Below, one piece after another: positions 31,301-38,649 of a stretch of 64,000 nt of DNA. Origin of the DNA: Symbiodinium natans (taxonomy: Eukaryota > Sar > Dinophyceae > Suessiales > Symbiodiniaceae); NCBI GenBank assembly GCA_905221605.1, contig CAJNDS010002655.1:60001-124000 (forward strand), read 5' to 3'. A program made the position numbers and the translations under genes. The notes below the pieces were generated by a model. The model was not told the origin of the DNA and searched no databases. It saw only the letters and a list, made by a program, of their open reading frames with translations. Each line of letters begins with the position of its first letter. Position 1 is the first letter of the stretch.

Positions 31301-34300
31301 CTCAGGGTTTCAAAGCTTTTAAGGTGTCTGCTTGCGGCGCCCTTCAGGCTTCAGGAAACAAGCCTACCTTCAAAACGCCCTATTTTGGGCTTAAGGTTTA
31401 TAGGGTTTGGGGTTTAGGGTTTAGGGTTTAGGGTTTAGGGTTTAGGGTTTAGGGTTTAAGGTTCCAGGTTTAGTTTTTTTACGTTTCCTATCTCCAAAAG
31501 TCCCAGAGGCATCGGGCAGCGGTCAGAGGTGGGTGCGGCTCGGCCCGGCAGCTCCAGCAGCCTCGTGGTGTCACAGCGTTACACTTCCGACAAACCAGGT
31601 GTAGAGGGCTTGGGATTTAGGGTTTAGGGTTTAGGGTTTAGGGTTTAGGGTTTAGGGTTTAGGGTTTAGGGTTTAGGGTTTAGGGTTTAGGGTTGAGTCC
31701 AGTGCCCTTCGCGTGTGTGCGCGGGATCAAAACAAGCTTGCTTCGGATCAAACAGCTTTTCTGTTTTGAGCCCAACAAAAAAACGTATTTCCATGAGGTA
31801 CTGGAGACTGGAATCTTTGTCCCCACCCGGAGGTCATGTGGACCGGGCAAAAATCGAGCTTTTGCTGTCACACACAAGGCCCATAAAGGAGCACGAAATT
31901 TAATATAAAATCATTGGCCCGTGCGCTCAGTAAATTCATTCGCATACATTTTACAGGGGCGTTCTAATCATCTCTTCATACGCCCGTCACACATTGTAAT
32001 TAATTCTCTTCTTTCGCTCGTAAAAGCGCGCGCGTCCTAAAGTCCTTGCCTTTTCCTTCGTGATAACGCAATGAATGAAACGAACCCCTTTTAGAATATT
32101 ATTTCGTGCATACGCGTGAATTATATTACAAGTATGCGCATATTGTCATAAGGGCCCGCCCCATTATGCTGAACGTTCACTCACAGTAAATTTCCTGACG
32201 AACAAGGTCTGTATTACGTGCATATAATTTCTATTGAAAGATTACAAGCCTCTGTTAATGGTTTCTTTACTCTGGATAATAATTCCACGCGAACAAGACA
32301 CCAAAAAAAATGAAGATAATGTAATGTCAAGATACGACCATAAGATAGAAAGTTGTCTACAGGAAATTGACCACCTATCAAAATAAAAGAGAAAGTAAGG
32401 AAAACCAAAAGCACACATAAACAAAAAAAACAAAAAAACACAAACGTCAAAGCAACTGGACGTCTTAGCTAGCCTGAATTTTACAAGGAGGCCCTTATAC
32501 AAGGGAAAATGGCAAAAACGCGAAAAATGGTCAAAATGATTTGGGGGCCCAATTCTTCGTAAATATGTGTCGTCATTCGCACTTCTTCGTATTTATTAGA
32601 ATTACTAGAAATATTTGTTTTTGAGTATTAAGAATTACCCGTTATCATTACTACGTATTCGTGATTACGAAGACGATTCATCGTTTTTAGCAATGATGAA
32701 GTTTATAGCCATTATCAATTTTCAATAGTTATTAGTGAATATTAATAATTAAAAGTAGTTGTTGGATCTTTTGGTAAGTATTCGTAAGTATTAGTAAGTA
32801 GTAGTATGTCCAATGATTTCCAATGATTAGCAATTAGACTTATTGCCTGCAATTATTAAGAAATACTAAAAAAAAAAAACCTGCCCCCCCTGCCCCCCCT
32901 GCCCCCCACTCAGCCGCACCGCCTTCTGCTTGACGACACTTCCGCGTCCTACACAGGTCGCGAGACGCCGCAAACCGCTCCAGCATGATCCTCAGTGCCT
33001 GAAGAACAGGCAACCCCCCGGCCAAAAACCTGAGGCGCATGCCCTGGTAATCCCTAAAAACCCTAGCACCCTACACCCGAAACCCTAAACCCCCTCCAAA
33101 GCCCGCTGGTTCCAACCCCTGTACGGCCCACGTATCTTCCCCAGGCCGCCACGCCCAAGCGCGAAGTCCCAATGTCGCTCCAAAGCCAAGGTGCAAGGAG
33201 ACGAGGCCCGCACGGGCGGCCACGTAAGCGGCGTACCAGACGTGCACGGCGGCGCTGGGGAAGTTGGAGGTCTGGAACTTCCTCAAGAGCGAAGCAACAC
33301 AAGCGCGGTCTGAGTTCAGGATTTAGGGCCTTTAGGGTTTAGGGTTTGGGGTTTAGGGTTTAGGGTTCAGGTTTTGCATTTTTGTGGGGGGGGGGGTTAG
33401 GGTGGTTTAGGGTGGTTTAGGCATTGGTCTTTGCAGCTCTGCTACCGGCCAATGAAACGATGTCGAAGTTTATGGGGTTCAGGGTTCAGTTTAAGTGCTG
33501 GTGCGTGAGGAGGGCTCTAGAAACTTCCTTCCACATGTTTTGGTACAAGTGCTTCGCCAGGTGTTGGAACTCACGCATCATCACTAGTGCACCCTAATGT
33601 TTGCAGTGATGCCGTACCATGCCCCCACCGTTCTCATAAACAACCACCCGAACATCTCTGACCGTCCTCACCTTTCTGTGAGCTTTGTGGCTTTTGCAAT
33701 GCAGCTCATGCAAAGTTCTAAGGTTGGAACCATGGGCCCTTAGTTTGGTCCCTTGTCCTTGTTTACAGGGATTTAAAGGGATCCGAAGTATGGGCCCTTC
33801 TTATGTATAGTGTATACAAGGTGTTATAACATGGGGCCCATTTGAATGGCCCTTACTTCGAATCCCCTACTAGCGCAGCCTTCAGCTCTTTAGGTTCTTC
33901 AGTTGGCCTGCCAACTCGCAGAGCTGTAGACCTGAGGTTCAAGGTCTCAGGAGCCCAGGTAGTAAAAATCCCAAACCCGAAGAGGTTTAGGGTTGAATCT
34001 TTAGGGTCAAGCCCAGCCGCAGTCGGCCGTAGGCCCTGACCAGAGACCAGGCATCGGGGACGCCGCCCAAACGCGAATCCGCCTGGTTGTACACGAAACT
34101 CTTCACCTGGGTGAGGGAGGGTTGAGAAACAACCCAAAGACTGAGAACGACAAATACTAAACTTGAAGGTCATGTCTCTTCTGCACACCGATCAACAAGG
34201 ACTTGCAGTTTAGGGCGAGAGCTTGCGGGGACACTCGGCTGCTTCGGAAGGCATCTGTGCGGCGAGCACCACTTTTTGGACTGTGGGGGCGTGGGACGCA

Positions 34301-37300
34301 CTGTTGGTTTAAGACCTAGCAGCCTGGCATTGAGTCTCTGCGTTTGGGGCTTGGGGTGGCTGAAAACCCCACCTCGTCGAAGAAGCGGTTCTGGAGGTAC
34401 GTGAGGGCACCGGCAGTGATACCTCCCAAGGTGATCTTCCTCAGTTGCTGTCGCGGTCTGATTTGATTGAGCTCTATGGATTGACCCCACGAGAAGAACC
34501 CCCCCACCCTTACCCCCAAACATTGCTCCAAGCGGCAACTCTTGGGCAACGATGCTCCTTGGCTTTGCTTCGGACGCCGCGGCAGCAAACGTAGCTTACG
34601 CAACATCACCCTGAAATTCGAACACCCAAGAATTGTCCACTCATTCCTACCAAACATTACCAAACCCATAGAAAACAGAAATGACCCAAGGCTGCAGGTC
34701 CCATCAAACCCAGAAAACAGTCTAATGTAGGGGCCTGAATAATTAGAATCGGGTTTTGGGGGGTGATTAGAGCATTATTACAAAGGGACCCTAAGGGGAC
34801 ATTATCAGTAATAATTCCGACCCCTAAACCATAAACCTAAACCCTAAACCCTAAATCCTAAACCCTAAACCCTAAACCCTAAAACCCTAAAGCCTAAACC
34901 CCTATATTAATTTCCCCCCAAGGCTCCAGCACTCCGTGATTTCGGCCTGGTAGGCTGGGCAGCTGCTGCTGCTGAGCTGCGCAATCCTGGGGGTCACACA
35001 AGCAGGCTTTAGGGTTTAGGGTTTGGGGTTTAGGCTTTAGGGTTCAGGGTTTAGGGTTTAGGGTTTAGGGTTTGGGGTTTAGGCTTTAGGGTTCAGGGTT
35101 TAGGGTTTAGGGTTTAGGGTTTAGGGTTTAGGGTTTAGGGTTTAGGGTTTAGGGTTTTTAGGGGTGCACGATTGGCGGCGAAGCTAGTGTTTGCCCAAGC
35201 CTGGACCCTGACCTGAACATGAACCGTTCCCCAAAGAGGACGTCGGCTTGTGTCGGGTCTTCAAACCGATTTGAGACCACCACGCCCCGCGCTCTACCCG
35301 CAAAACCAGAAGTCGGACTAAAACCCCCCGAAGTTTGCGCCCCTAATCCCTAAACCCTAAACCCTAAACCCTAAACCCACGTGAGCCGAGCAGCTTCTGC
35401 ACCAGCTGTGGGCTGATGGCTTCGCTCAGGAGGGCCTCGATGATGGGGGAGTCCTGCGCTGGGGAGAGGAGGGGCCCCAGAGGCTTCCCTGTAGCCGGCC
35501 CTCGGGTCCCAGATCTTCCAAAACAGGAATATACCCTAATTTCTACTAAGGAATCTTATTATGAACTAGGGTATATACCTTAATTAAGGGGTTTCGGAAG
35601 ATCTGGGGTGTTTTGCATGTGAGAGCTGCTTCGGATTGTTTCGGGGCTTAAACCCATTTGTGGCCACAAGGAAATGTGCAACTTCTCGTGTGCTTTTCGG
35701 TTGAACCTAGACTGTCACATGCCTAGAAAATCGCTGGACCGCAATACAGCGCCTGCGTCGGTGGAACAGCCGCTGGGCTCGAGGTTGTGCCATCGTTGCA
35801 CAGAGCAAGGACCTGTGCTGTTGCATTGTGGAAGCTCGTGATGCTCTGAAACTGGGCATGGTTGAGCGTACAAATATGTACCACTCGAGCGCAGTGTTCC
35901 AGTTATGTGGCTTCACCTGCAATCGCCACAAGTGCTGTGCGGCACCTGTTCTTGCAGAAGTTCGTGTTTCGCTTGAGAGCACATTGAAAGTCGGACGCAG
36001 CATGTGGTGGGGTCCGAGAAGGGGGCCGTTTGGATCGTCTTGTGCGCCAGAATGCCATGGACCAGGCATGCAGGCATCGCGATCATCGTGACTGCATTGC
36101 GCGTGGCCCCTCAGATCGCGTCGGCCTTTTGAGATCCTCCTTGATGCACCCGTGTAGGGAAGCCGCGTATCGTGGAAACCGACAAGGTCTTGGTTCGAAA
36201 GGGCACCAAATACGTCTACAGCATTTCAGTTTATCCGCAGGCTCCGAGTACCTGTGAAGTACAGCATGTCTGCCTCTGCGAAGGCTCCGCATCTTGTGAA
36301 GTACTGTCTATTCCAACCCCCCACCACCACCTCCCCCCCGCCCCACCAAAAACAAAAATAATAACATAGGCATGTGAATTAGCTGTTAGCTGTTCTGAAT
36401 GGTCGTCAATCGAGAACACACAATGCCTGCGCTGAACTTTCGGCGTCTCCACAAATCTAGGCCCGAACCACGAATCCCATTGTCGAGTCACCATAACTTC
36501 CCAAGCATTCTCATCTCCCAAACCTACACCCTGACCTTCCTTGTCCCTAAACCCTAAACCCTAAACCCTAAACCCCAAACCCTAAACCTAAATCGCGGCC
36601 CAGAGGCCGACGAACCCTGTCCTAGCCGCTGCAGGTTTCCCAAGAACCTTGTGGGAGTGGCGGCTCAGGCTGTGTTTTGGGTCTACGCTTTGCTGTTGAG
36701 CTTTGGGTTGCACTGCTACACCCACGTGGTCCATCCCTGCAACAAGGGCCTTTTGTCTCCTGGGCACTTGTGTTCGACACATGCCTCTGGTAGCTTTATT
36801 CTTCATGGGTCCAAGCACCCTAAACCCTAAACAATGCCAAGAAACTGGGATTTGGCCTCTTCCCAGTCGGCTTGAAGCCGGTCGAAGGATTGGCGCTCGC
36901 AGCTCCGCAGGCAGTCCCGGTAGCTCTCCTTGCAGCACAGCGTTTCGCAAGCACGCCCCTTACCACAGGGTTTGGGGTTTAGGGTTTAGGGTTTAAGGTT
37001 TAGGGTTTAGGGTTTAGGGTTTAGGGTTTAGGGTTTAGGGTGTAGGGTTTAGGGTTTAGGGTTTAGGGTACCCTTACCACACGTAAGACTCATGAGGCTT
37101 CAGATGCGGGTGGGCTGTGTTTCTGGCACAAAACCGGAAGACTCATTCTCAACTTGCGATACGGACAGCATGAAACCAGTGGCCGGCCGCCTCCACGGTC
37201 TCCACAATGATACGCTCGTGACGCAGGCCGAAGAACTCCTGGATGGTCCCAACATTAAGGAGCAGCTGAGGCGCTACTAACTGTTCCACCCACATCAACC

Positions 37301-38340
37301 CCCCACCCACCCCCCCCCCCCCCGACCCAATAAAAAAGGGGGATGAGGAGTGCCTGTCTGGCGTGCTTGATGGCTGTCAGCCGTCACAGCACTGCTTCAG
37401 GGTGTAAAGAACACTCGCCATTTCAGCATCTGGCAGTTTAGGGTCTAGGGTTTAAGGAACACCAAACCGTCGCCTCAAGGCCCAGGGACGGCTGCTCCGC
37501 GTCTGCCCGCGCCTGCAGGGAGGGAAAATTGCCGAATAGGGTTTAGGGTCTAGGGTTATTCTTTTGCTGGTTTTCGCTGTGACGGGTTTACTATTCTACG
37601 GCTGTTGCGTGTTTACGAGTGTGCAAACTTAGCAGGGTACTACTTGACAATGTTTTCTTTGTTCCTGCTTCTGTTTTACTGCTGTATGGCTGTTCCTGTC
37701 AAACTTTGAACAGGAGTTTCATCATAGGAATCCAGGAACCCCTGTTCAAATTTGAAGAGAGTCTTTTTGATAGTAGAATAGCAGCATCGTGAAACAGATT
37801 ATGCATACAAAGGGATTCCTGAACGTCCATTCAATTCCAGTAGGGATTAGTCCAACAAAAGGCCCCAAATTCTAGAACTCGGAAGACCTAGACCGCTTCA
37901 GATGCAGACCCAGAATCTTGCATCCCAAAAGCCAGGCTCTTCATGTGAAACCCTGTCTGACCCCAAACTTGTGGAACGAAGGTATCCCCACTTCCGGACT
38001 TCCCCCCCCCCCCCCCAACCTGCAAAGCGCTGGAGGCGCCCTGCGGCGCCAGGGTGAAGTCAGCGATGTCCCGTTCGAGCCTTTGGGCACACTCGTAAAG
38101 ACCAGAGACTTGGGCTTTGGGGCTTTGAAGGCGGAGGGGGGAAATCACGGTTTGGGGGGAATTGGGAGCGTCTGGATTGGACTTCCCAGCTTACTGAAGA
38201 ACCTGATAGAACCTGCCAAAGTCGAGCAGGTCCCCCTCCACTGGCCCCGAAACACGCAGGGACCGCCTCTGCGCTTGAGGCGTCTGAAGCAGCCGAGGCA
38301 AGGAGGAAGTGGAGGCGAAGGCATTTGCACCGGAGAAGGT
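16273..38340 (-). CDS. NUP93: Nucleoporin NUP93/NIC96, multi-exon gene
   Basis: About 30 exons on the minus strand translate, in order, into recognisable NUP93/NIC96 segments. These are the N-terminal LLDFGRFYQCAQRLERDI coil; RLQADWEEAKSQFL; ALTYLQNRFFDE followed by LGGVPDAWSLVRAYGRL; AAVHVWYAAYVAARAGL (family VWALIYYCLRCGD); DWLWYRLHLV (family EDYLW); ALLLTGQFGRAVQQL (family LLTGQFEAAIEFL); VALHMALVLQRAGTL; FSEAFLCDYASSFRCAEQLR; GGAVDELLGYIDPNGRHR; and DIQRFFDIYERN. NUP93 is a structural scaffold of the nuclear-pore inner ring. Most neighbouring exons join in phase. The initiator exon, the stop exon, and pieces between 24,576 and 17,458 (where the family has about 130 more residues) were not located. 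The order and motifs make the identification firm; exact borders are predicted. Introns are packed with telomeric repeats and small elements. Confidence 0.88.
16682..16754 (-). CDS. NUP93: NUP93 exon
   Basis: VWTVARKLYATRMFHSLCDR plus GDCQ. Acceptor TTGCCAGCCAG|GTC, donor CCAGG|GTTGGA. Phase joins the exons on both sides. Confidence 0.78.
17284..17395 (-). mobile_element. Family X inverted-repeat element at a splice donor
   Basis: In transcript sense it starts GTGGGGGTTTACGAAAG immediately after the exon and ends in a GGGGGTTTTCCG-type inverted copy of its start. The core words GGATTCCCT, AAGGACC and GGTACCCC recur in all family X copies. About 110 bases, with no coding capacity. Confidence 0.8.
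17396..17458 (-). CDS. NUP93: NUP93 exon (FFDxY motif) ending at a family X element
   Basis: DIQRFFDIYERNLDRYALSS plus Q, the family FFDEY helix. Acceptor CCCCTGCCAG|GAC emerges from degenerate telomere repeats. The donor CCCAG|GTGGGGGTTTACG is the first base of a family X element. Confidence 0.85.
17520..19726. other. Long intron stretch, missing NUP93 exons possible
   Basis: About 130 residues of the NUP93 family are unaccounted for between the 24,576 and 17,396 exons. Fragments such as minus 19,000-19,180 are peptide-like but lack clear borders. No telomeric arrays here. Confidence 0.4.
19727..24297. repeat. 54-base minisatellite, about 84 units
   Basis: The unit runs roughly GAGCATCATGAGCATCAG, CTGCTCAAACTTTGCCCG, AGCACGGGCCACCCAAGC. 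54 is a multiple of three, so several frames on both strands stay open for hundreds of codons (for example MSISCSNFARARATQASI, or HEHQLLKLCPSTGHPSEH); these are repeat frames, not genes. Each unit holds a GCCCG-AGCA-CGGGC hairpin. Left units favour CTGCTCAAACTT, right units CTGCGCAAGCTT. It lies in a NUP93 intron. Confidence 0.96.
23550..24250. repeat. Insert-bearing minisatellite units
   Basis: Five units near 23554, 23909, 24032, 24121 and 24205 have the GAGCATCAGCTG part replaced by a segment reading GCGGCTGTCACATTCGGCTC, ACTTTCGACCATCG. Some follow each other directly, so the chimeric unit of about 89 bases has itself been amplified. Confidence 0.85.
24576..24693 (-). CDS. NUP93: NUP93 exon (LLGxIxPDG motif)
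   Basis: ELGILPGNANQVQALQRLLL then SGGAVDELLGYIDPNGRH, matching the family EFDxLLGKLxxDGSRxP block. Acceptor GTGCGCAG|CC, GC donor CACAG|GCAATG. The intron after it leads into the minisatellite. Confidence 0.9.
24938..25063 (-). CDS. Possible NUP93-region exon
   Basis: Acceptor TTGAATATTTTCAG|CGC is very good. Reads RNDSKRFYDTFGIRTDIN then a hydrophobic LVADCVFVYGIVCILML. The family has no such hydrophobic insert and the end is not fixed, so this could be intron DNA or a short exon read too far. Confidence 0.45.
25491..25607 (-). CDS. NUP93: NUP93 exon
   Basis: WRSGILFTLFSEAFLCDYAS then SFRCAEQLRYFRALDVKER, matching the family segment with YxxxFxxxDPxxALQYFYFL. Acceptor TTGCCGAAG|TGG, donor GAGAGG|GTGCCA, 39 codons. 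Confidence 0.88.
26090..26155 (-). CDS. NUP93: NUP93 exon
   Basis: DRALRPVALHMALVLQRAGT plus LE, matching the family AVHxAxxL helix. Acceptor CCACTGCTAG|GAC. A GC donor at 26089 keeps phase; a GT donor at 26073 would add five residues. Confidence 0.82.
26625..26672 (-). CDS. NUP93: NUP93 exon (LLLTGQF motif)
   Basis: ALLLTGQFGRAVQQLQ, the diagnostic LLTGQFExAI helix. Acceptor TTGAACGTGAG|GCC, GC donor CTGCAG|GCTCC. It is flanked by CCCTAAA on its left and TTTAGGG on its right. Confidence 0.9.
26812..26915. mobile_element. Family V repeat
   Basis: Shares about 110 bases, roughly four-fifths identical by eye, with 4493-4610. Both contain TATATACACTCACCAA twice, about 33 bases apart. No terminal inverted repeat seen. 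Confidence 0.75.
27437..27534 (-). CDS. NUP93: NUP93 exon
   Basis: IPDGPMSATGCLLQAASLPA then SHFDGGASSGG, corresponding to the family xLLxxGxxHF region. Acceptor GCCCTGAG|C, GC donor ACAG|GCGAAG. The start completes the previous codon. Confidence 0.75.
27655..27740 (-). CDS. NUP93: NUP93 exon
   Basis: DDQSPEFKQQLEALRGQART then SAGWRDGS. Acceptor ACCATTCCAG|GAC follows a family X element in the intron. Donor AGCGA|GTCCCTAAACC, so the intron begins inside the CCCTAAA array. Confidence 0.83.
27758..27840 (-). mobile_element. Family X element near a splice acceptor
   Basis: Carries GGATTCCCTTACAATAAGG and GGTACCCCTAACTTCGG, ending in CCCCCCC about 17 bases before the acceptor of exon 27,740. 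The other end is cut off by a C run. Fragments of the family are also at 7440-7535, 24431-24492 and 28362-28400. Confidence 0.7.
28739..28783 (-). CDS. NUP93: NUP93 exon (DWLWYRL motif)
   Basis: DWLWYRLHLVHLLGK, the family EDYLWxKL block. Acceptor TTTCGGAG|GAC, donor GGAAAG|GTGGCT. It joins the 27,740 exon in phase 0. Confidence 0.88.
29031..29069 (-). CDS. Possible small exon
   Basis: NSCVQRLDALRLE between acceptor GGGACTGCAG|AAT and donor CTCGAG|GTTCTT. An inverted-repeat element (family W) lies just upstream in the intron. Confidence 0.42.
29825..29886 (-). CDS. NUP93: NUP93-region exon
   Basis: ESSFFHDVLVSLLLPGCLGT, similar in position and pattern to the family AVYxxLxxCDL helix that precedes the EDYLW motif. 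Acceptor TTGAAAG|GAG, donor ACTGG|GTGCGG. It sits between a CCCTAAA and a TTTAGGG array. Confidence 0.75.
29948..30108. mobile_element. Family U inverted-repeat element
   Basis: TTGGTTTAGCAGGGAATG with GGGGAATGAGGT at one end, ACCTCATTCCCTC and ATTCCCTACTAACCAA at the other; about 155 bases, one copy in the window. Confidence 0.8.
30345..30402 (-). CDS. NUP93-region exon
   Basis: GRKTGEGERRKLFRARLGQ, between acceptor TGAGAAAAG|C and donor GGCCAG|GTCAAA. Phase 0 at the end joins the next exon. A second frame is also open, so confidence is moderate. Confidence 0.62.
30480..30549 (-). CDS. NUP93-region exon ending in a telomere-derived donor
   Basis: Very strong acceptor CTCCTTCTCCCATTGCCAG|GGT. 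Reads GVELAGCPEADSADLLRADV then EQD. The exon can end at GACT|GTTTAGGG, the first telomere unit of the intron, or eight bases earlier at a GC donor, which fits the next phase. Confidence 0.72.
31010..31057 (-). CDS. Possible small NUP93 exon
   Basis: ELLCCEGLLSPFGEL between acceptor GAACTGAG|A and donor TTGAG|GTTCAG. Peptide-like, but too short to place. Confidence 0.45.
31145..31207 (-). CDS. NUP93: NUP93 exon
   Basis: YARLGAVCSLMARRLHAVSP plus Q, 21 codons, acceptor GTCCCAAG|TAT and GC donor CCGCAG|GCGTAG. A CCCTAAA array lies 40 bases into the intron, and a TTTAGGG array (plus strand) lies upstream. Confidence 0.72.
31511..31561 (-). CDS. Possible NUP93 exon
   Basis: LLELPGRAAPTSDRCP, with acceptor CACCACGAG|G and GC donor. 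The phase does not join the next identified exon, so another exon is missing or this call is wrong. Confidence 0.42.
31890..32880. other. AT-rich island, possible mitochondrial insertion
   Basis: This kilobase is plainly richer in A and T than its surroundings and lacks telomere units. On the minus strand (32214-32450) a frame reads FILIGGQFPVDNFLSYGR then ILTLHYLHFFW, which resembles the GGFxVDNxTLxRFFxLHYLLPF segment of cytochrome b. Dinoflagellate mitochondrial genes are often copied into the nucleus as fragments. Similarity was judged by eye; it may be chance in hydrophobic low-complexity DNA. It lies in a NUP93 intron. Confidence 0.38.
32953..32998 (-). CDS. NUP93: NUP93 exon
   Basis: Acceptor CCTGTTCTTCAG|GCA. 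Reads ALRIMLERFAASRDL, following VAARAGL in phase. Donor CTGT|GTAGGA. The intron after it holds the AT-rich island. Confidence 0.72.
33203..33281 (-). CDS. NUP93: NUP93 exon (VWYAAYVAARAG)
   Basis: KFQTSNFPSAAVHVWYAAYV then AARAGL, the equivalent of the conserved HPVWALIYYCLRCGDL block. Acceptor CTCTTGAG|G, donor GGCCTC|GTCTCC. Confidence 0.85.
33730..33860. mobile_element. Inverted-repeat element with GGGCCC ends
   Basis: CATGGGCCCTTAG and ATGGGGCCCATT near the ends, with TATGTATAGTGTATACA inside. Intron of NUP93 between the 34,018 and 33,281 exons. Confidence 0.5.
34018..34106 (-). CDS. NUP93: NUP93 exon (LGGVP motif)
   Basis: Acceptor CTCCCTCACCCAG|GTG. Reads VKSFVYNQADSRLGGVPDAW then SLVRAYGRL; LGGVP followed by a LVRxF/Y helix is diagnostic for NUP93. 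GC donor CTGCG|GCTGGG chosen by phase. Confidence 0.9.
34373..34439 (-). CDS. NUP93: NUP93 exon (ALTYL motif)
   Basis: KITLGGITAGALTYLQNRFF, aligned by eye with the family ALSYLEQ segment. Acceptor AACTGAG|G, donor GACGAG|GTGGGG. Joins the next exon in phase 0. Confidence 0.9.
34727..34830. mobile_element. Family Y MITE-like element
   Basis: GTAGGGGCCTGAATAATTAG at one end and TAATAATTCCGACCCCTA at the other form an inverted repeat with TA at the borders, as Tc1/mariner-type MITEs have. Other copies: 8142-8246, 41042-41160, 46049-46131, 54062-54171. Confidence 0.82.
34927..34986 (-). CDS. NUP93: NUP93 exon with a probable GA donor
   Basis: Acceptor TGACCCCCAG|G. Reads IAQLSSSSCPAYQAEITEC. 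The only end that keeps phase with the next exon is a GA donor (GCTG|GAGCC), which would restore a Trp codon across the junction. GA-AG introns are reported for dinoflagellates. Confidence 0.75.
35213..35258 (-). CDS. NUP93: NUP93 exon (small)
   Basis: PTQADVLFGERFMF, with acceptor TTTGAAG|AC and donor TTCAG|GTCAGG. Its phases fit the exons on both sides, which is the main support. Confidence 0.68.
35381..35458 (-). CDS. NUP93: NUP93 exon
   Basis: Excellent acceptor CTCCTCTCCCCAG|CG. Reads QDSPIIEALLSEAISPQLVQ. Donor CTCAC|GTGGGT runs straight into TTTAGGG repeats in transcript sense. The phase (2 bases, 25 codons, 1 base) joins both neighbours. Confidence 0.88.
35507..35606. mobile_element. 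Family Z MITE-like element
   Basis: CCCAGATCTTCCAAAA at one end and TTTCGGAAGATCTGGG at the other; internal TACCCTAATTTC pairs with GAACTAGGGTA. Relatives at 4232-4350 (ends at the acceptor of exon 4,207) and 8274-8378 (starts at the donor of exon 8,380). Confidence 0.82.
36838..36928 (-). CDS. NUP93: NUP93 exon (WEEAK motif)
   Basis: Reads ESYRDCLRSCERQSFD then RLQADWEEAKSQFL, a family hallmark. Acceptor GCTGCAAG|GAG, GC donor CTTG|GCATTG, 30 codons plus 1 base. The intron after it starts next to a CCCTAAA array (plus strand). Confidence 0.88.
37177..37238 (-). CDS. NUP93: NUP93 exon
   Basis: Acceptor GGACCATCCAG|GAG. Reads EFFGLRHERIIVETVEAAGH, matching the conserved N-terminal segment before the WEEAK motif. 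The end is either GT at 37176 or a GC donor after VETVE (37192); the latter joins the next exon in phase. Confidence 0.75.
37468..37512 (-). CDS. NUP93: NUP93 exon
   Basis: Strong acceptor TTTTCCCTCCCTGCAG|GCG, donor GACG|GTTTGG (or a GC donor six bases earlier). Reads ARADAEQPSLGLEAT, phase 0. Confidence 0.72.
37695..37765. repeat. Inverted repeat AAACTTTGAACAGG
   Basis: TCAAACTTTGAACAGG and CCTGTTCAAATTTGA face each other across 30 bases; about 70 bases in a 350-base stretch without exons. Confidence 0.7.
38020..38091 (-). CDS. NUP93: NUP93 exon
   Basis: CAQRLERDIADFTLAPQG, 24 codons, phase 0. Acceptor TTTACGAG|TGT; donor TTGCAG|GTTGGG, directly followed in the intron by a long G run. It joins the previous exon without a phase break. 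Confidence 0.82.
38203..38340 (-). CDS. NUP93: NUP93 exon (N-terminal coil)
   Basis: Acceptor AAGGTCCCAG|ACC, donor TATCAG|GTTCTT, 46 codons, phase 0 at both ends. It ends in GDLLDFGRFYQ, like the first helix of the family. Upstream intron DNA has a TTTAGGG array at 38383-38440. The initiator Met was not found. Confidence 0.82.
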
Positions 38341-38610
38341 CTGGGACCTTAGGTGGGCAGGAAGGGCTTTAGGAGCCCTTTTCAAGGGGTTTAGGGTTTA
38401 GGGCTTAGGGCTTAGGGCTTAGGGCTTAGGGTTTAGAGCAAGAGGCCCCCAAAGTCAAGAAGCCGACAATCAACAGCAACAATCTGAGCCGCAAAGACGT
38501 AAGCCCTGTAGGACCAATTCTCCGACCTGATTCCCAGAGTGATCCCAAATCACAGAATCCGGCCTAGCTACCTCCTGAAAGCCCCTAAGCTCTGAACTCA
38601 CAAGCACCGC

Positions 38611-38649
38611 CCGCCTCAGCCGCGCCTCGCCGAAGAGCTGCTCCAGCCT
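38611..38649 (-). CDS. Exon of unassigned gene or NUP93 5' end
   Basis: RLEQLFGEARLRR after acceptor GGCCAAGAACCAG|AGG, with GC donor CGG|GCGGTG or GT three bases on. Confidence 0.58.

Noticed and set aside
37092-37280. 62-codon plus-strand ORF
   Set aside because: Antisense to the NUP93 exon at 37177-37238, which fits the family alignment.
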